The notes beneath the pieces were generated by a model. The model was given only the letters and a program-made list of their open reading frames with translations, did no database searches and was not told the DNA's origin. Source: an uncultured Aquabacterium sp. (GTDB taxonomy: Bacteria; Pseudomonadota; Gammaproteobacteria; Burkholderiales; Burkholderiaceae_C). From it: 38,124 nt of DNA. How positions within the stretch are numbered: position 1 is the stretch's first letter; each line of letters begins with the position of its first letter. Position numbers and translations under genes: made by a program. Of the stretch, positions 1 through 8,731 are shown one piece after another. The stretch is taken from positions 1 to 38,124 of the forward strand of contig CALMIF010000173.1 in NCBI GenBank assembly GCA_937864045.1, read 5' to 3'.

Positions 1-12
1 CCGAGGACAGAC

Positions 13-411
13 ATGAGCAATCCCTCCGACCTCAAGTTCCTGGTCGTCGACGACTTCTCCACCATGCGCCGCATCGTGCGCGGCCTGCTCAAGGAAATGG
101 GCTGCAACAACGTGGAGGAGGCCGAGGACGGCGCCATCGCGCTGCAGATGCTCAAGACCAACCGCTACGACTTCGTGGTCAGCGACATCAACATGCCGAA
201 CATGAACGGCTTCGACCTGCTCAAGGCGGTCAAGGCCGAAGAGAGCCTGAAGCACATCCCGGTGCTGATGGTGACCGCCGAGGCGCGCAAGGAGGACATC
301 CTGCTGGCCGCCCAGAGCGGTGCCGCCGGCTACGTGGTCAAGCCCTTCACCAAGGCCACGCTGGAGGAGAAGGTCACCAAGATCATGCAGAAGCTGGCGG
401 CCACGGCCTGA
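13..411 (+). CDS. cheY: Chemotaxis response regulator CheY
   Basis: Single-domain receiver of 132 residues that carries the phosphoryl signal from CheA to the flagellar switch protein FliM in the cytoplasm. All receiver landmarks are visible: the acidic pair D13/D14, the phospho-acceptor D58 in the SDINMP segment, T88, Y107 and K110 in the VVKPF motif. The length and the motifs around D13/D14 and K110 match enterobacterial CheY closely. The ATG is preceded by GAGGA at 3-7. The gene is 26 bp upstream of cheZ, so both are probably read from one transcript that starts outside the window. Identification is near certain. Confidence 0.98.
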   Translation: MSNPSDLKFLVVDDFSTMRRIVRGLLKEMGCNNVEEAEDGAIALQMLKTNRYDFVVSDINMPNMNGFDLLKAVKAEESLKHIPVLMVTAEARKEDILLAAQSGAAGYVVKPFTKATLEEKVTKIMQKLAATA

Positions 412-437
412 CGGCCGGGTCTTCCGAGGAGTCACCC

Positions 438-1070
438 ATGAAGATGGAAGACATCGCCGCGCTGGTGCCCGAGGAAGGCGTCGTCGCCTCGCCCGAGGTG
501 TTCCAGCAGATCGGCACGATCACCCGCCTGCTGCACGACACCATGCAGCAACTGGGCGTGATGCCCAAGCTGCAGGTGGCCGCCGACGGCATCCCCGACG
601 CGCGCAGCCGGCTGAGCTACATCGCCACCAAGACCGCCGCGGCGGCCGAGAAGGTGCTCAATTCGGTCGACCAGGCCAAGGCCGAGCACGCGGCCATCGC
701 CAGCGAGACCCGCGCGCTGGCCGCCGCGCTGGTGGCCGACCCGGTGAAGGCGGTGGCGTCTGGGGCGGTGTTCAACTTCGTCAACGACGTCGAGGCCCGC
801 ACCAAGGTCATCGACAGCCACCTGACCGACATCATGATGGCGCAGGACTTCCATGACCTGACCGGCCAGGTCGTGGCCAAGGTGGTGGGCCTGGCCAACG
901 AGCTGGAGGACAGCCTGGTCAAGCTGCTGGTGCAGGTGGTGCCGCCCGAGCAGCGCGAGAAGGTGGACCCCAACGTGCTGGCCGGCCCCGTGGTCAACCC
1001 CGAGGGCCGCACCGACGTGGTCACCAACCAGGGCGAGGTCGACGACCTGCTGGCCAGCCTGGGTTTCTAG
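438..1070 (+). CDS. cheZ: CheY-P phosphatase CheZ
   Basis: 210-residue protein that dephosphorylates CheY-P and so ends the motor-reversal signal. The catalytic Asp and Gln of the family fall at D140 and Q144 within the segment DFHDLTGQV, corresponding to D143/Q147 of E. coli CheZ. The C-terminus has the CheY-binding tail [10 protein letters not shown] after a flexible Pro/Asn-rich linker (about residues 169-197). The middle is Ala-rich and helical, as expected for the long CheZ hairpin. GAGGAG at 426-431 sits 6 nt before the ATG. In many betaproteobacterial flagellar loci flhB follows cheZ; here it lies 32 kb away. Confidence 0.97.
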   Translation: MKMEDIAALVPEEGVVASPEVFQQIGTITRLLHDTMQQLGVMPKLQVAADGIPDARSRLSYIATKTAAAAEKVLNSVDQAKAEHAAIASETRALAAALVADPVKAVASGAVFNFVNDVEARTKVIDSHLTDIMMAQDFHDLTGQVVAKVVGLANELEDSLVKLLVQVVPPEQREKVDPNVLAGPVVNPEGRTDVVTNQGEVDDLLASLGF

Positions 1071-1107
1071 GCACCGCGCGGCCGGACCGCTGCAACGCCG
1101 AGCAGGG

Positions 1108-1130
1108 CGCCCGCCGGGCGACTTTTTTTT
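1108..1130 (+). terminator. Intrinsic terminator after cheYZ
   Basis: A 5-bp GC stem (CGCCC 1108-1112, GGGCG 1116-1120) with a 3-nt loop is followed by AC and eight consecutive T (1123-1130). This is the only T8 run seen near a hairpin in this part of the window. It would end the cheY-cheZ transcript and separate it from the downstream mcp. Confidence 0.85.
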
Positions 1131-1237
1131 CATGGGCGCTGCGGGCGCGGGCTTCAGTCCGCGGCGGCCGCGTTCGATCACCGTGCTGCGAGGCCGCCGA
1201 TTCGCGGACGGCCCGCGATCCGGATCGGGAAACAACG

Positions 1238-2791
1238 ATGAACTTCCGTCAACTGACGCTGGCCCGTCGACTGGGCCTGAGCTTTGCCGTGCTGGTGCTG
1301 CTGTCGGTGCTGGGCAGCGGCCTGGGGCTGTACAAGATGGCCCAGATCGAGGCGGCCCTGGACGAGGTGGTCCAGGTGAACAACCGCAAGCTGTCGCTGC
1401 TGAACAAGATGTCCGAGCAGGTGCATGTGGTGGCGCGGGTGATCCGCTCGCTGGCGCTGATGACCGATCCGGCCGAGGAGCAGCAGGAAGTCAAGCTGGT
1501 CGAGACCGCCCGCGCCGAGTACGACAAGGCCTGGGCCGAGCTGCAGAAGCTGCCGGCCTCGGCCGAGGGCCAGAAGCTCCGCCAGACGATCGAGGCGGCG
1601 CTGGCCAAGGCGCGCCAGTCCAACGACCAGGCGATCAAGGCCGGCCTGGACAACGACTACGAGCTGGCCACCACGCTGATCCTGAAGAAGGCCGGCCCGG
1701 CGGCTGCCGAGTGGCAGGCCACGCTGAACGCCAACATTGCCTACCAGGAAGCCAACAACCTGAAGGCCCACCAGGAGTCGCAGGCGCGGTACGCCGCGGC
1801 ACGCAACCTGCTCACGGCCTTTGCCCTGCTGTCGCTCGTCGGCGCCGCGGTGCTGGCCACCCTGGTGGTGCGCAGCGTGATGGCCGACCTGGGCGGCGAG
1901 CCGGCCGACGCGCGGCGCGTGGCCGCCGCCATCGCCGATGGCGACCTGTCGGTGGCCGTGGCGGTGCGTGCGGGCGACACCCGCAGCGTGATGGTGGCGA
2001 TGCTGAGCATGCGCGAGCGCCTGGTCGAGCTGGTGGGCGCGGTGCGCCGCAGCAGCGACAGCATCGCCACCGGCTCGTCGGAGATCGCCACCGGCAACGC
2101 CGACCTGAGCCAGCGCACCGAGGAGCAGGCCAGCAACCTGCAGCAGACCGCGGCGTCGATGGAAGAGCTGACCGGCACCGTGCGCCACAACGCCGAGACC
2201 GCCAGCCAGGCCAACGCCCTGGCCGCCGGCGCGTCGGCCGCTGCGGCCAACGGTGGCCAGGTGGTGGGCCAGGTGGTGGCGACCATGCAGGACATCGCCG
2301 CGGCGTCCAAGCGCATCGGCGACATCATCGGCACCATCGATGGCATCGCTTTCCAGACCAACATCCTGGCGCTGAACGCGGCGGTGGAAGCCGCGCGCGC
2401 CGGTGAGCAGGGCCGCGGCTTCGCGGTGGTGGCCAGCGAAGTGCGCAGCCTGGCCCAGCGCAGCGCCGAGGCCGCCAGGGAGATCAAGCGCCTGATCGTC
2501 GCCAGCAGCGAAAAGGTGGAACTGGGCGCCCGCCAGGTGCACGACGCCGGCAGCTCGATGGACGACATCGTGCGCCAGGTGCAGCAGGTCAGCCAGCTGA
2601 TCAGCGAGATCGCCAATGCCACGGCCGAGCAGTCGCGCGGCATCGACCAGGTGGGCGAGGCCGTGGGCCAGCTCGACCAGGTGACGCAGCAGAACGCCGC
2701 CCTGGTGGAGCAGAGCGCCGCCGCCGCCGAGAGCCTGCGCCAGCAGGCCGGCCGGCTGGTCGAGGTGGTGGGTGGCTTCCGGACGAATTGA
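1238..2791 (+). CDS. Methyl-accepting chemotaxis protein
   Basis: 517-residue transmembrane chemoreceptor. TM1 is about residues 12-32. A periplasmic four-helix-bundle-type sensor spans about 35-188, and TM2 is about 190-212. A HAMP domain follows (about 213-268), then the coiled-coil signalling domain. The hairpin tip that binds CheA/CheW is clear at about 368-402 ([20 protein letters not shown], then [12 protein letters not shown]). Methylation-type helices flank it, for example around 290-315. The C-terminus ends in GGFRTN and lacks an NWETF-like pentapeptide for CheR/CheB docking. GGGA at 1227-1230 supports the start. The ligand cannot be told from sequence. It is bounded by terminators on both sides, so it is probably its own transcription unit. 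Confidence 0.95.
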   Translation: MNFRQLTLARRLGLSFAVLVLLSVLGSGLGLYKMAQIEAALDEVVQVNNRKLSLLNKMSEQVHVVARVIRSLALMTDPAEEQQEVKLVETARAEYDKAWAELQKLPASAEGQKLRQTIEAALAKARQSNDQAIKAGLDNDYELATTLILKKAGPAAAEWQATLNANIAYQEANNLKAHQESQARYAAARNLLTAFALLSLVGAAVLATLVVRSVMADLGGEPADARRVAAAIADGDLSVAVAVRAGDTRSVMVAMLSMRERLVELVGAVRRSSDSIATGSSEIATGNADLSQRTEEQASNLQQTAASMEELTGTVRHNAETASQANALAAGASAAAANGGQVVGQVVATMQDIAAASKRIGDIIGTIDGIAFQTNILALNAAVEAARAGEQGRGFAVVASEVRSLAQRSAEAAREIKRLIVASSEKVELGARQVHDAGSSMDDIVRQVQQVSQLISEIANATAEQSRGIDQVGEAVGQLDQVTQQNAALVEQSAAAAESLRQQAGRLVEVVGGFRTN

Positions 2792-2796
2792 GCCCA

Positions 2797-2959
2797 CCCC
2801 CGAAGCGCCTGCGGCGCTCCCCCCCAAGGGGGCTGAGCCCGCGCATGCAAGGTCCAGTGGACCTTGCGTGGCTGGCGAAGGGCCGGGCCTTGGCCCGGCG
2901 CGCCCTGCAAGGGCCGCCAGCGGCCCGGCGAAGCCGGTTCCGCGGCGACCGCTTGGTCA
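2797..2959. repeat. Compound hairpin-rich intergenic repeat, long copy
   Basis: Intergenic sequence made of successive inverted repeats: AGCGCC/GGCGCT (2804-2809 and 2813-2818), a C7-AA-G5 stretch, a near-perfect palindrome with 10-bp arms (2847-2867), and GCCGGGCC/GGCCCGGC (2882-2899). The first hairpin and the last segment (2913-2959) recur at 7275-7360, where the middle hairpins are missing. This shows a dispersed element with variable middle, not a gene. It fills most of the 328-bp gap between mcp and the GT41 gene. Confidence 0.8.
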
Positions 2960-2981
2960 AGTCGTGTCGCAACATTCACTG

Positions 2982-3008
2982 GCCGGGCTCTGCCCGGCTT
3001 TGTTGTTT
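2982..3008 (+). terminator. Intrinsic terminator after mcp
   Basis: A perfect 7-bp stem GCCGGGC (2982-2988) and GCCCGGC (2992-2998) with loop TCT is followed by TTTGTTGTTT. It closes the mcp transcript. The remaining bases to 3119 must hold the promoter and leader of the long downstream cluster; I see no confident promoter there. Confidence 0.82.
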
Positions 3009-3119
3009 CCGGGCGGGATAAGGCGGGTTGGCGGGCGCCTTTTCCAGCGGCTTGCCGGTCTCCCCGGCTCCTACGATGAACGCCGTGTCACGGCCCTGTG
3101 CGCCGTGCGCGGAGCCCGC

Positions 3120-4925
3120 ATGCCCGACGCCGTCCTGAATCCTCCCGCCGCCGCTGCTGACGCCCCCGTGCTGTCGCTGGCCGAACTCGTCAACGAGGCG
3201 CAGCGCCTGCAGTCGGGCGGCCGGGTCGACGCCGCCGTGGCGCTGTACCAGCACTGGCTGCAGCGCGGGCCGGTGGCCATGCGCCACGTGGCCTGGTTCA
3301 ACCTGGGCACCCTGCTGGGCGCGCTGCAGCGCCCGGCCGAGGCCGAGGCGGCCTACCGCGCGGCGATCGGCCTGCAGCCCGACTTTCCGCATGCCCGGCT
3401 GAACCTGGGCCACCTGCTCGAACGCGCAGGCCAGCATGACGCGGCCCTGGCCGAGTGGCGCGCCGTGGTCGATGCCCGCCCGGCGGCCGACCTGGTGGTG
3501 CACGCCTGGAACAACACCGGCCGCCTGCTGGAGCAGCTGCGCCGCTACCCCGAGGCCGAGGCCGCGCTGCGCGAGAGCCTGCAGCTCAACCCCGACCAGC
3601 CCAGCGTGGTGCAGCACTACGTGCACCTGCGGCAGAAGCAGTGCGCCTGGCCGATCTACCAGCCGGTGGGCGATGTGGGCCCCAACCGCCTGCTGCAGGG
3701 CACCAGCCTGCTGGCGATGATGGGCCTGTCCGACGACCCGGCGCTGCAGCTGCTGAGTGCCACCCGCTTCGCGCTGGAGCGCGTGCCCAAGGCGCCCCCG
3801 GTGCCGCTGCACCGGAGCCACCCGCCGCGCACCGGCAAGATCCGCATCGGCTACCTGTCGGGCGACCTGCACATGCATGCGGTGGGCCTGCTGTCGCCCG
3901 AGCTGTTCGAGCTGCACGACCGCAGCAAATTCGAGGTCTGGGCCTTCTGCTGGACGCCCGAGAGCGACCAGCCGCAGCGCCAGCGCATCCTCAAGGCCAT
4001 GGACCATGTGGTGCGCCTGGGCGGGGTGGACGACGCCACCGCCGCGCGCCTGATCGCCGAGGCCGGCATCGACGTGCTGGTCGACCTGCAGGCGCTGACC
4101 AGCGGTGCGCGGCCCGCCATCCTGGGCCACCGCGCCGCCCCGGTGCAGGTGAGCTACCTGGGGTTGCCCGGCACCTGCGGCCTGCCCGGGGTGGACTGGA
4201 TCATCGCCGACAACTACGTGCTGCCGCCCGAGGCCGAGCCCTACTACACCGAGCGCCCGCTGCGCCTGCCGCATTGCTACCAGGTCAGCGACCGCCAGCG
4301 CGCGGTGGCGCCGCGCCCGGCGCGCAGCACCTACGGCCTGCCCGAGGACAAGGTCGTCTACTGCTCGTTCAACAACAACCACAAGTTCACCGAGGAAGTC
4401 TTCGGTGCCTGGATGCGCATCCTGCAGCAGGTGCCCCACAGCGTGCTGTGGCTGCTGGCCGACAACGACACCTGCCGCGACAACATGCTGCGCACCGCCG
4501 CGGCGGCCGGCGTGGCGCCCGAGCGGCTGATCTTCGCCCCGCGCGTGGCGCCGCCCGAGTACCTGGCGCGCTTCCAGTGCGCCGACCTGGTGCTGGACAC
4601 TTTCCCGTTCAACGCCGGCACCACCGCCAGCGACTGCCTGTGGATGGGCACGCCCATCGTCACCCTGAGCGGGCGCAGCTACATCTCGCGCATGGCCGGC
4701 AGCCTGCTCACCGCGGTGGGCCTGCCCGAGCTGGCCACCGAAAGCCTGGCCGACTACGAGAAGCTGGCCGTGCGCCTGGGCCGCCAGCCGGCGCGCATCG
4801 CCTCGTACAAGCGGTATCTCGCCGAGCATGGCCGCAGCTCGCCGCTGTTCGACATGCCGCAGATCGTGCGCGACATCGAGGTCCACTTCGAACGCCTGGC
4901 GCTGCAGCACCGCGCCAACCCTTGA
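3120..4925 (+). CDS. TPR-containing GT41 (O-GlcNAc transferase-like) glycosyltransferase
   Basis: 601-residue cytoplasmic protein combining tetratricopeptide repeats (about residues 22-160, roughly four units, e.g. 55-88 and 89-122) with a GT41 catalytic domain (about 240-595). Catalytic-domain landmarks are IRIGYLSGDL then HMHAVGLL with H251/H253 in the place of the OGT active-site His, FNNNHKF with K422 in the place of the nucleotide-contacting Lys, and LDTFPFNAGTTASD (492-505). Relatives transfer GlcNAc or another UDP-sugar to Ser/Thr of protein acceptors, with TPRs binding the substrate. The start at 3120 follows GGAG at 3111-3114; an open frame reaches back to 2772 but runs through the terminator and repeat. 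It lies 29 bp ahead of the type I exporter, which suggests it modifies the exported protein. Donor and acceptor are unproven. Confidence 0.88.
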   Translation: MPDAVLNPPAAAADAPVLSLAELVNEAQRLQSGGRVDAAVALYQHWLQRGPVAMRHVAWFNLGTLLGALQRPAEAEAAYRAAIGLQPDFPHARLNLGHLLERAGQHDAALAEWRAVVDARPAADLVVHAWNNTGRLLEQLRRYPEAEAALRESLQLNPDQPSVVQHYVHLRQKQCAWPIYQPVGDVGPNRLLQGTSLLAMMGLSDDPALQLLSATRFALERVPKAPPVPLHRSHPPRTGKIRIGYLSGDLHMHAVGLLSPELFELHDRSKFEVWAFCWTPESDQPQRQRILKAMDHVVRLGGVDDATAARLIAEAGIDVLVDLQALTSGARPAILGHRAAPVQVSYLGLPGTCGLPGVDWIIADNYVLPPEAEPYYTERPLRLPHCYQVSDRQRAVAPRPARSTYGLPEDKVVYCSFNNNHKFTEEVFGAWMRILQQVPHSVLWLLADNDTCRDNMLRTAAAAGVAPERLIFAPRVAPPEYLARFQCADLVLDTFPFNAGTTASDCLWMGTPIVTLSGRSYISRMAGSLLTAVGLPELATESLADYEKLAVRLGRQPARIASYKRYLAEHGRSSPLFDMPQIVRDIEVHFERLALQHRANP

Positions 4926-4954
4926 ACCGCGCTGTTTCCTGAATCCACCTGCGC

Positions 4955-7267
4955 GTGTCCGCCCGCGACGATCCCTTCCTCGACGTGCCTGCCGGGCAGG
5001 GCGCAGCGCTGCCTGCGGCGCTGGAGCAGGACCCGCTGGCCCAGGCCCTGGTGTGGCTGACGCGCCACCACGGCCACGCGCGCTCGATCGCCTCGCTGCT
5101 GGAAGGCCAGCAGGTCAGCGGCCAGCTGGGCCCTGACCAGGCGGTGCGCGCGCTGCGCGAGGCGGGCTGGAACGCCGCCCTGGCGCAGCGGCCCATCGCC
5201 GAGTTCAGCGACCTGCTGCTGCCGGTGGTGCTGCTGCTGCGCACGGGCGACGCGGTGATCCTGCTGGCGCGCCGCGCGCAGGCGGCGGGCCCGGCGATCT
5301 GCACCGTCGTGATGCCTGGCGACGAGGCCGGCGAGGCACCGCAGGAGTTCACCGCCACCGAGGCCGAGCTGGCGGCCGAGTACGCCGGCATCGCCCTGGT
5401 GGCCACGCCACGCGCGGCGGCTGCGCCACGCACCGGCGCGGCCAGCGCCGACACCGCCGCGGCCCTGCGCGACCCGGGCAGCCACTGGCTGTGGGGCACG
5501 GTGCGGCGCTTCATTCCCCACTACCGGGCGGCGCTGCTGGCCGCGCTGCTGAGCAACACGCTGATGCTGGTGACCGGCACGGTCACCTCGGTCATCTACG
5601 ACAAGGTGATCCCGCACAAGGCCTTCGTCACGCTGTGGGCGCTGGCCGTGGCCGGTGCGCTGGCGCTGCTGTTCGACCTGGCCGCGCGCCAGCTGCGCGC
5701 CTACCTGATCGACCTGGCCGGCAAGAAGACCGACCTGCTGGTGGGCACGCGGCTGTTCCGCCAGAGCCTGGCGGTGCGCATGGAGCACCGGCCCGAATCG
5801 GCCGGCGCCTACAGCCACGTCGTCGGCCAGGTCGAGCTGGTGCGCGACTTCTTCAGCTCGGCCACGCTGTCGGCCATCAGCGACCTCCCGTTCATCGTCG
5901 TCTTCATCGGCATGACCTTCGTCATCGGCGGCCCGCTGGGCTGGGTGCTGGTGCTGGGCGTGCCGCTGATCGTCGGCGCGGCGGCGCTGATCCAGGGCGC
6001 GATGCGCCGCGCCACCGCGGCCAACATGCAGCAGCAGGCCGACCTGCACGGCCTGCTGGTCGAGGCCGTGGAGGGGCTGGAGGACATCAAGGCCACCGGC
6101 GCGCAGGGCCGCTTCCTGCACCAGTACGAGCAGTCGTCGGCCGCTGCTGTGGCCAGCCAGGTGCGTTCGCGCCGGCTGACCAGCCTGACGATGAACCTGT
6201 CGGGCATCAGCCAGCAGGCGATCACCCTGGTGATGCTGGTCTGGGGCGTGTACCTGATCGACGAGCGGGCGATCACCGGCGGCGCGCTGATGGGCGCGGT
6301 GATGTTCGCCACCCGGGCCGTGGCGCCGCTGACCTCGATCGTGATGCTGGCCACGCGCTGGCAGGGCGCGCGTGCGGCGATGCTGGCGCTGGACCGGGTG
6401 ATGGCCCAGCCCACCGAGCGCGAGCCCGGGCGCGACTACATCCCGGTGCAGGCCATGAGCGGGCGCATCGCGCTCAACGAGGTGTCCTTCGCCTACCCGC
6501 CGCGCAACGGCCAGGAGGCGCCGCGCGTGCTCAAGGGCATCAGCCTGCGCTTCGAGCCGGGCGAGCGGGTGGCCATCCTCGGGCGCATCGGCAGCGGCAA
6601 GAGCACCATCCTGCGCATCATCGGCGGGCTGTACCGGCCCAGCGAGGGCCTGGTCGACGTCGACGGCGTCGACCTGCGCCAGCTCGATCCCGGCGACTTC
6701 CGGCAGAAGGTGGGCTACGTGCCGCAGGACTCGCGCCTGTTCAACGGCACGCTGCGCGACAACGTGCTGCTGGGCCGGCCGGGGGCCGACGCCACGCGGC
6801 TGGCCGCCGTGGCCAGGCTGACCGGCCTGGCCCGCGTCGCCGAGAGCCACCCGCTGGGCTGGGACCTGCCGGTGGGCGAATCCGGCTCGCTGCTGTCGGG
6901 CGGCCAGCGCCAGCTGGTGGCGCTGACGCGCAGCCTGATCACCGAGCCCAAGGTGTTGCTGATGGACGAGCCCACCAGCTCGATGGACGCGCAGAGCGAG
7001 CTGGCCTTCCTGCGCCAGCTGCATGAATCGGCCCGCGGCTGCACGCTGATCATGGTGACGCACCGCCCGGCGGTGCTGGAGCTGGTGCAGCGCATCATCG
7101 TGGTCGATGCCGGCAAGGTCGTGATGGACGGGCCCAAGGCCCAGGTGCTGGCGGCGCTGTCAGGCGCGCGGCCGATGCCGCAGCCGGGGCAGGGTGGCGC
7201 ACCGGCGCCGACCAATGTGCACCGCCACCCCAGCACCCAGCCGGCCGACAGCAAGGCCGCGGTGTGA
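4955..7267 (+). CDS. Type I secretion ABC exporter (LapB/RtxB-like)
   Basis: 770-residue fused permease-ATPase that energises type I export across the inner membrane. The N-terminus (about 28-150) looks like the C39-peptidase-like domain of such exporters but lacks the catalytic Cys, so it should recognise rather than cleave its substrate. Membrane helices span about 185-470. The nucleotide-binding domain has Walker A GRIGSGKST (543-551), the signature LSGGQ (647-651), Walker B VLLMDE (667-672) and H703. The start is GTG with no clear Shine-Dalgarno sequence, 29 bp after the GT41 gene. Adaptor and outer membrane genes follow. The natural substrate is the giant protein encoded at 20559-33209, the only type I candidate in view (inference). 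Confidence 0.93.
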   Translation: MSARDDPFLDVPAGQGAALPAALEQDPLAQALVWLTRHHGHARSIASLLEGQQVSGQLGPDQAVRALREAGWNAALAQRPIAEFSDLLLPVVLLLRTGDAVILLARRAQAAGPAICTVVMPGDEAGEAPQEFTATEAELAAEYAGIALVATPRAAAAPRTGAASADTAAALRDPGSHWLWGTVRRFIPHYRAALLAALLSNTLMLVTGTVTSVIYDKVIPHKAFVTLWALAVAGALALLFDLAARQLRAYLIDLAGKKTDLLVGTRLFRQSLAVRMEHRPESAGAYSHVVGQVELVRDFFSSATLSAISDLPFIVVFIGMTFVIGGPLGWVLVLGVPLIVGAAALIQGAMRRATAANMQQQADLHGLLVEAVEGLEDIKATGAQGRFLHQYEQSSAAAVASQVRSRRLTSLTMNLSGISQQAITLVMLVWGVYLIDERAITGGALMGAVMFATRAVAPLTSIVMLATRWQGARAAMLALDRVMAQPTEREPGRDYIPVQAMSGRIALNEVSFAYPPRNGQEAPRVLKGISLRFEPGERVAILGRIGSGKSTILRIIGGLYRPSEGLVDVDGVDLRQLDPGDFRQKVGYVPQDSRLFNGTLRDNVLLGRPGADATRLAAVARLTGLARVAESHPLGWDLPVGESGSLLSGGQRQLVALTRSLITEPKVLLMDEPTSSMDAQSELAFLRQLHESARGCTLIMVTHRPAVLELVQRIIVVDAGKVVMDGPKAQVLAALSGARPMPQPGQGGAPAPTNVHRHPSTQPADSKAAV

Positions 7268-7274
7268 ACATGGC

Positions 7275-7360
7275 CCCCCCCCGAAGCGCCTTCGGCGCTC
7301 CCCCCGCGGGCGGCGCCGCCAGCGGCCCGGCTGAGCCGGTTCGGCGGCGACCGCTCGGTC
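7275..7360. repeat. Compound hairpin-rich intergenic repeat, short copy
   Basis: Second copy of the element at 2797-2959. It keeps the C-run plus AGCGCC-TTC-GGCGCT hairpin (7285-7299) and the distal segment (7315-7360, matching 2913-2959 with few changes) but lacks the middle palindromes. It lies inside the secretion operon, between exporter and adaptor, and ends only 20 bp before the adaptor start, so it is transcribed and could shape mRNA stability there. Confidence 0.78.
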
Positions 7361-7379
7361 CGGCCAAGCTTGCCGAGAC

Positions 7380-8597
7380 ATGAGCGCCGAGAAGCAACTG
7401 CGGCGCGACGACTTCGCGTTCCTGAGCCCGCTGCAGCAGGCGCAGCAGAACGAGTCGGCGCACATCGCCACCTGGTCGGTCTACCTGATGCTGCTGGCCC
7501 TGGTGGTGGCGATCGTGTGGTCGGCGCTGGCCCAGGTCGACATGATCACGCGCGCCGACAGCAAGGTGATCCCGGTGGGCCGCGAGCAGGTGATCGCCAG
7601 CCTGGAAGGCGGCATCCTGCGCGAGCTGAAGGTGCGCGAGGGCGAGGCCGTGGCGGCCGGCCAGGCGCTGGCCCTGCTGGACCCGACCCGGGTCGAGGCT
7701 CAGCAGAACGAGGGCCGCCTGCGCCGCCTGGCCCTGCTGGCCACCGTCGCCCGGCTGCAGGCCGAGGCCGCCGGCCGCATGCCGAACTGGCCGAAGGAGC
7801 TGGGCGAGGTGCCCGAGGTGGTCAAGGGGGAGTCCGCCTCGTTCGAGGCGCGGCGGCACGCGCTGGGCGAGGCCGTGGCCACCAACCAGCGCAACCAGGC
7901 GCTGCTGGAGCGCGAGCTGGCCCTGGCGCAGCAGTTCGCGGCCAAGGGGCTGATGAGCGAGGTCGAGGTGATGCGCCTGCGCCGCCAGGTCAACGACCTG
8001 GCCATGGGCACGCAGGAGCGCGTGAACCGCTTCCGCCAGGACGCCAGCGCCGAGCTGGTGAAGGCGCAGACCGAGCTGACGATGATGGGCGAGCAGCAGG
8101 TGGTGCGCGACGATGCGCTGCGCCGCGCCACCCTGACGTCGCCGGTGCGCGGCCTGGTCAAGAACATCCGCGCCAACACCGTGGGCGGCGTGGTGGCGGC
8201 CGGCGCGCCGGTGATGGAGATCGTGCCGGTCGACGAGCAGGTGCTGGTGGAGCTGCGCATCCGGCCGGCCGACATCGGTTTCGTGCGCGTCGGCCACCAG
8301 GTGGAGATCAAGCTGTCGGCCTACGACTTCACCGTCTACGGCAGCCTGCACGGCACGGTCGACACCTTGAGCCCCGACGCGATGAGCGATGCCGGCGCGC
8401 CGCCGGCCAACGGCGAGGCCAGCTGGTACCGCGCCCTGGTGCGCGCCGACGCCAGCCGCCTGAAGGCCGGCGGCAAGCCGCTGACGGTGCTGCCGGGCAT
8501 GGTCGGCTCGGCCGAGATCCGCACCGGGCGCCGCTCGGTGCTGAGCTTCCTGCTGCGGCCGATGATGAAGGCCACCGAAGCCTTCACCGAGCGCTGA
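7380..8597 (+). CDS. Type I secretion periplasmic adaptor, HlyD family
   Basis: 405-residue membrane fusion protein that bridges the ABC exporter and the outer membrane channel. It has one N-terminal membrane anchor (about residues 32-52), a lipoyl/barrel-sandwich half-motif at about 68-101 (SLEGGILRELKVREGE), a long coiled-coil hairpin (about 102-245), the second barrel-sandwich half at about 255-285 (ATLTSPVRGLVKNI) and a beta-barrel domain to about 370. The C-terminus RRSVLSFLLRPMMKA is typical of type I adaptors. The ATG at 7380 has only weak upstream pairing (GAG 7374-7376). Confidence 0.93.
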   Translation: MSAEKQLRRDDFAFLSPLQQAQQNESAHIATWSVYLMLLALVVAIVWSALAQVDMITRADSKVIPVGREQVIASLEGGILRELKVREGEAVAAGQALALLDPTRVEAQQNEGRLRRLALLATVARLQAEAAGRMPNWPKELGEVPEVVKGESASFEARRHALGEAVATNQRNQALLERELALAQQFAAKGLMSEVEVMRLRRQVNDLAMGTQERVNRFRQDASAELVKAQTELTMMGEQQVVRDDALRRATLTSPVRGLVKNIRANTVGGVVAAGAPVMEIVPVDEQVLVELRIRPADIGFVRVGHQVEIKLSAYDFTVYGSLHGTVDTLSPDAMSDAGAPPANGEASWYRALVRADASRLKAGGKPLTVLPGMVGSAEIRTGRRSVLSFLLRPMMKATEAFTER

Positions 8598-8655
8598 CGC
8601 CCGGCGCCCGCAGCCGTGACGGCGGCGGTGCTCGGCGCGGCGGGAAATGGCCGTC

Positions 8656-8670
8656 AAAGCGGTCCGCTTT
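8656..8670. other. 15-bp palindrome upstream of the tolC-type gene
   Basis: AAAGCGG-T-CCGCTTT, 7-bp arms around one base, in the 134-bp gap between adaptor and TolC genes. There is no T-tract after it, so it is not a standard terminator. It could be an operator or an mRNA processing hairpin. No function can be assigned. Confidence 0.35.
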
Positions 8671-8731
8671 CAGGCGATTGGCGGTGCGGCCGGCGGCGTC
8701 TACTAGGCGCTGAACTCCTCCGCCGCGCCCC

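Noticed and set aside
1153..1180. Sigma-28-like site before mcp (TTCAGTCC, TTCGATCA)
   Set aside because: The spacing is 12 instead of 11 and the -10 lacks CCGATAA; a flagellar promoter for mcp is likely but not shown by this site.
2772..3119. N-terminal extension of the GT41 gene back to 2772
   Set aside because: It would translate the end of mcp, the intergenic repeat and a terminator; GGAG and ATG at 3111-3122 give a proper start.
1178..7063. Long - strand open frames such as 1178-2827, 2976-4910 and 4754-7063
   Set aside because: They lie opposite well-identified genes, are His/Gln/Arg-rich as expected for GC-rich antisense frames, and show no family motifs.
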